Shown here piece by piece: positions 62,601-64,000 of a stretch of 64,000 bases of DNA (positions are counted from its first letter, which is position 1; every line of letters begins with the position of its first letter). Location: contig NC_084898.1 in the NCBI RefSeq assembly GCF_958979055.1, forward strand, positions 1,622,001-1,686,000, in the 5' to 3' direction. The notes under the pieces are model-generated. The model saw nothing but the letters and a program-made list of their open reading frames with translations. It was not told the DNA's origin and ran no database searches. The DNA comes from Alnus glutinosa. Taxonomy: Eukaryota; Streptophyta; Magnoliopsida; Fagales; Betulaceae. The position numbers and the translations under genes are program-made.

Positions 62601-64000
62601 GAGAGGCAAGAACCTTTAGAGGGACCATCAACCACCCCGAATGTAGGGGGTGAGCAATGTTTAACCAGCCCACCTGTGAGCATAATAGGTGGATTTTGCA
62701 CCCATTACTTCGGTGGGTGGATAGGGTTTAAAAAATTCGCCGTTATACTAGCGGATACCGGGTATGAGGTATAAGGGGCAGATAATTATCCGCTTGCTTG
62801 CATACCATATAATATTACATATTTGTTATGTTATACACCCCTTGGACACTTCTCTCATATTCTCCCTATCAACTCTCTCATTCTCATCTTTTTGAGTTCT
62901 CTCACCAATTATGACAATGAAATACTCCACAATGATATTCTCTCAAATGGAACAACCTTCGTCAATAATACCATGCCGAGGTCTCACTCTCACTGGCTCA
63001 TCCTCAACAACTGTCTGAGACAACTCACCCAAGAAGAGTTTGACAATCAAATAATATTGAGAACCATTAAAAATGGATTTTCTCGCACTTTTAACCACAT
63101 TGCATGTGGCCTCATAAAAAATGATTTGATTGCAATTTTTGTATATCTACTTTTTGTTGTTCTGATTTTGTGGTCATGGGTCTATTTTATTATGTTTTGA
63201 TTTTGTGGTTATTTAAACAAATGAAACCTCAAAAATTATTCGTCCACCCGTGTGTGGATACGGGCAGACTCCGCCTCCAATTGATGGGCGATTAGATGGT
63301 GAAATCTGCCATCATTGGAGGCGGATATGGTAGCGAATTAGAGCTAATCTCCATCCGCAGGGGTTAGTGCTTAACTCTATCAAATGAGTGGTTAGACTAT
63401 GCCAGCCACTTCCATAAGAGGGGCCAACCACTCCTTTAGAGAGCCTCAAGCCATCGGGAATGGTTGCAACAATGCCCCTAAGCTATCGGTAGTGGTTTTG
63501 GAGCCATCTAGAATGGTTGCGACCATCTTCATGGCACTTGGGGTTACTAGCCTCTACCTAAGTATAAAATAGTGATAAGTGACTGGCAATTGATGCCCTT
63601 GTAATTGCTGATTGCCGGCAAAAACTCTGTTTTCCTCCTAGACGGCTTCTAAGGTCTCTAGGTATACCAATTCTCAAGCACATTCGATTGCAAAATAAGC
63701 CGCTTTCCACTTGGTGTTTAAAGGCATTCCCAAAAACTCTCATTTCTTTTTTGCTTTAAAGATTAAGACTCTTAAGAGTGGTAAAGACCGTCCTCTATAA
63801 TTTTTCTCTTTCCCCCTTTTCCCCACTTCAACTAACAATAATAATAATAATAATAATAATAAAAACTGATCTACTTATTTTGTTTTTATTTTTTTAAATA
63901 AACTAATTTTTATGACTTCCGTCACGAATTCCAGACCATTCATTTTGAATGACGGGTCTCAATTTTTAAAATTACATGGGACCTTAATCTCAAAAGATAT
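62600..64000. other. Repeat-like tail of window, no gene seen
   Basis: Contains GGTGGAT/ATCCGC-type repeats (62680-62800 and 63240-63360) like those of the hAT-like element at 42103, so another hAT relative may span it. An open frame of 125 codons at 62823-63200 has no recognised domain. An AAT microsatellite lies at about 63836-63861. Confidence 0.45.

Noticed and set aside
62823-63200. 125-codon plus-strand open frame
   Set aside because: No domain, hydrophobic end of low complexity, surrounded by hAT-like repeats, no splice or promoter context.

Overview
This is nuclear DNA from a higher plant, most likely a woody eudicot. The genes are split by many AT-rich introns, there is a nuclear-type tRNA-Ala(CGC), and the proteins match plant families: a DRP1A-like dynamin, a UDP-glucose 4-epimerase, BDA1-type ankyrin membrane proteins and Agenet proteins. 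Gaps between genes are full of small transposons. Genus cannot be fixed from the sequence alone. Exon coordinates were placed by reading splice sites and checking reading phase by hand.

Layout. (1) 1-4116, minus: 5' end of a DRP1A-like dynamin-related GTPase gene, running off the left edge. (2) 4117-9310: intergenic, with a hAT-like element broken by a retroelement-like insert. (3) 9311-14350, minus: complete nine-exon UDP-glucose 4-epimerase gene. (4) 14351-17468: intergenic, with one 182-bp MITE. (5) 17469-25845 and 31870-41366: two direct copies of an 8-9 kb segment, each with a mitochondrial RluA-type RNA pseudouridine synthase gene. The downstream copy (B) is intact. The upstream copy (A) has lost a splice acceptor, 31 codons and a conserved arginine, so it is called a pseudogene. 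(6) 25846-31869, between the copies: a 670-bp Mutator-like foldback element and an ankyrin-PGG (BDA1-like) gene on the minus strand. (7) 41776-48772, minus: a 12-exon gene for a probable plastid protein with PPR-like repeats, a CxxC zinc ribbon, hydrophobic segments and a coiled coil; function not recognised. A tRNA-Ala gene lies just upstream of it. (8) 49320-62600: a locus present as two full copies and one partial copy. The full copies carry near-identical single-exon Agenet-domain genes. (9) 62600-64000: repeat-like DNA without a supported gene.

The main story is genome dynamics. Because there are two duplicated loci, several transposon insertions can be compared directly with an unfilled site in the sister copy, so their boundaries, target-site duplications and order relative to the duplications can be read from this window. 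At least five short foldback elements carry 9-bp target duplications, exact or with one mismatch, as Mutator-like elements do. Other points are three GC-AG introns in three unrelated genes, a perfect 140-bp palindrome upstream of the intact pseudouridine synthase gene, and a 911-bp insertion with a GC-rich internal stretch that could be captured host DNA. No operon-like or CRISPR-like system is present.
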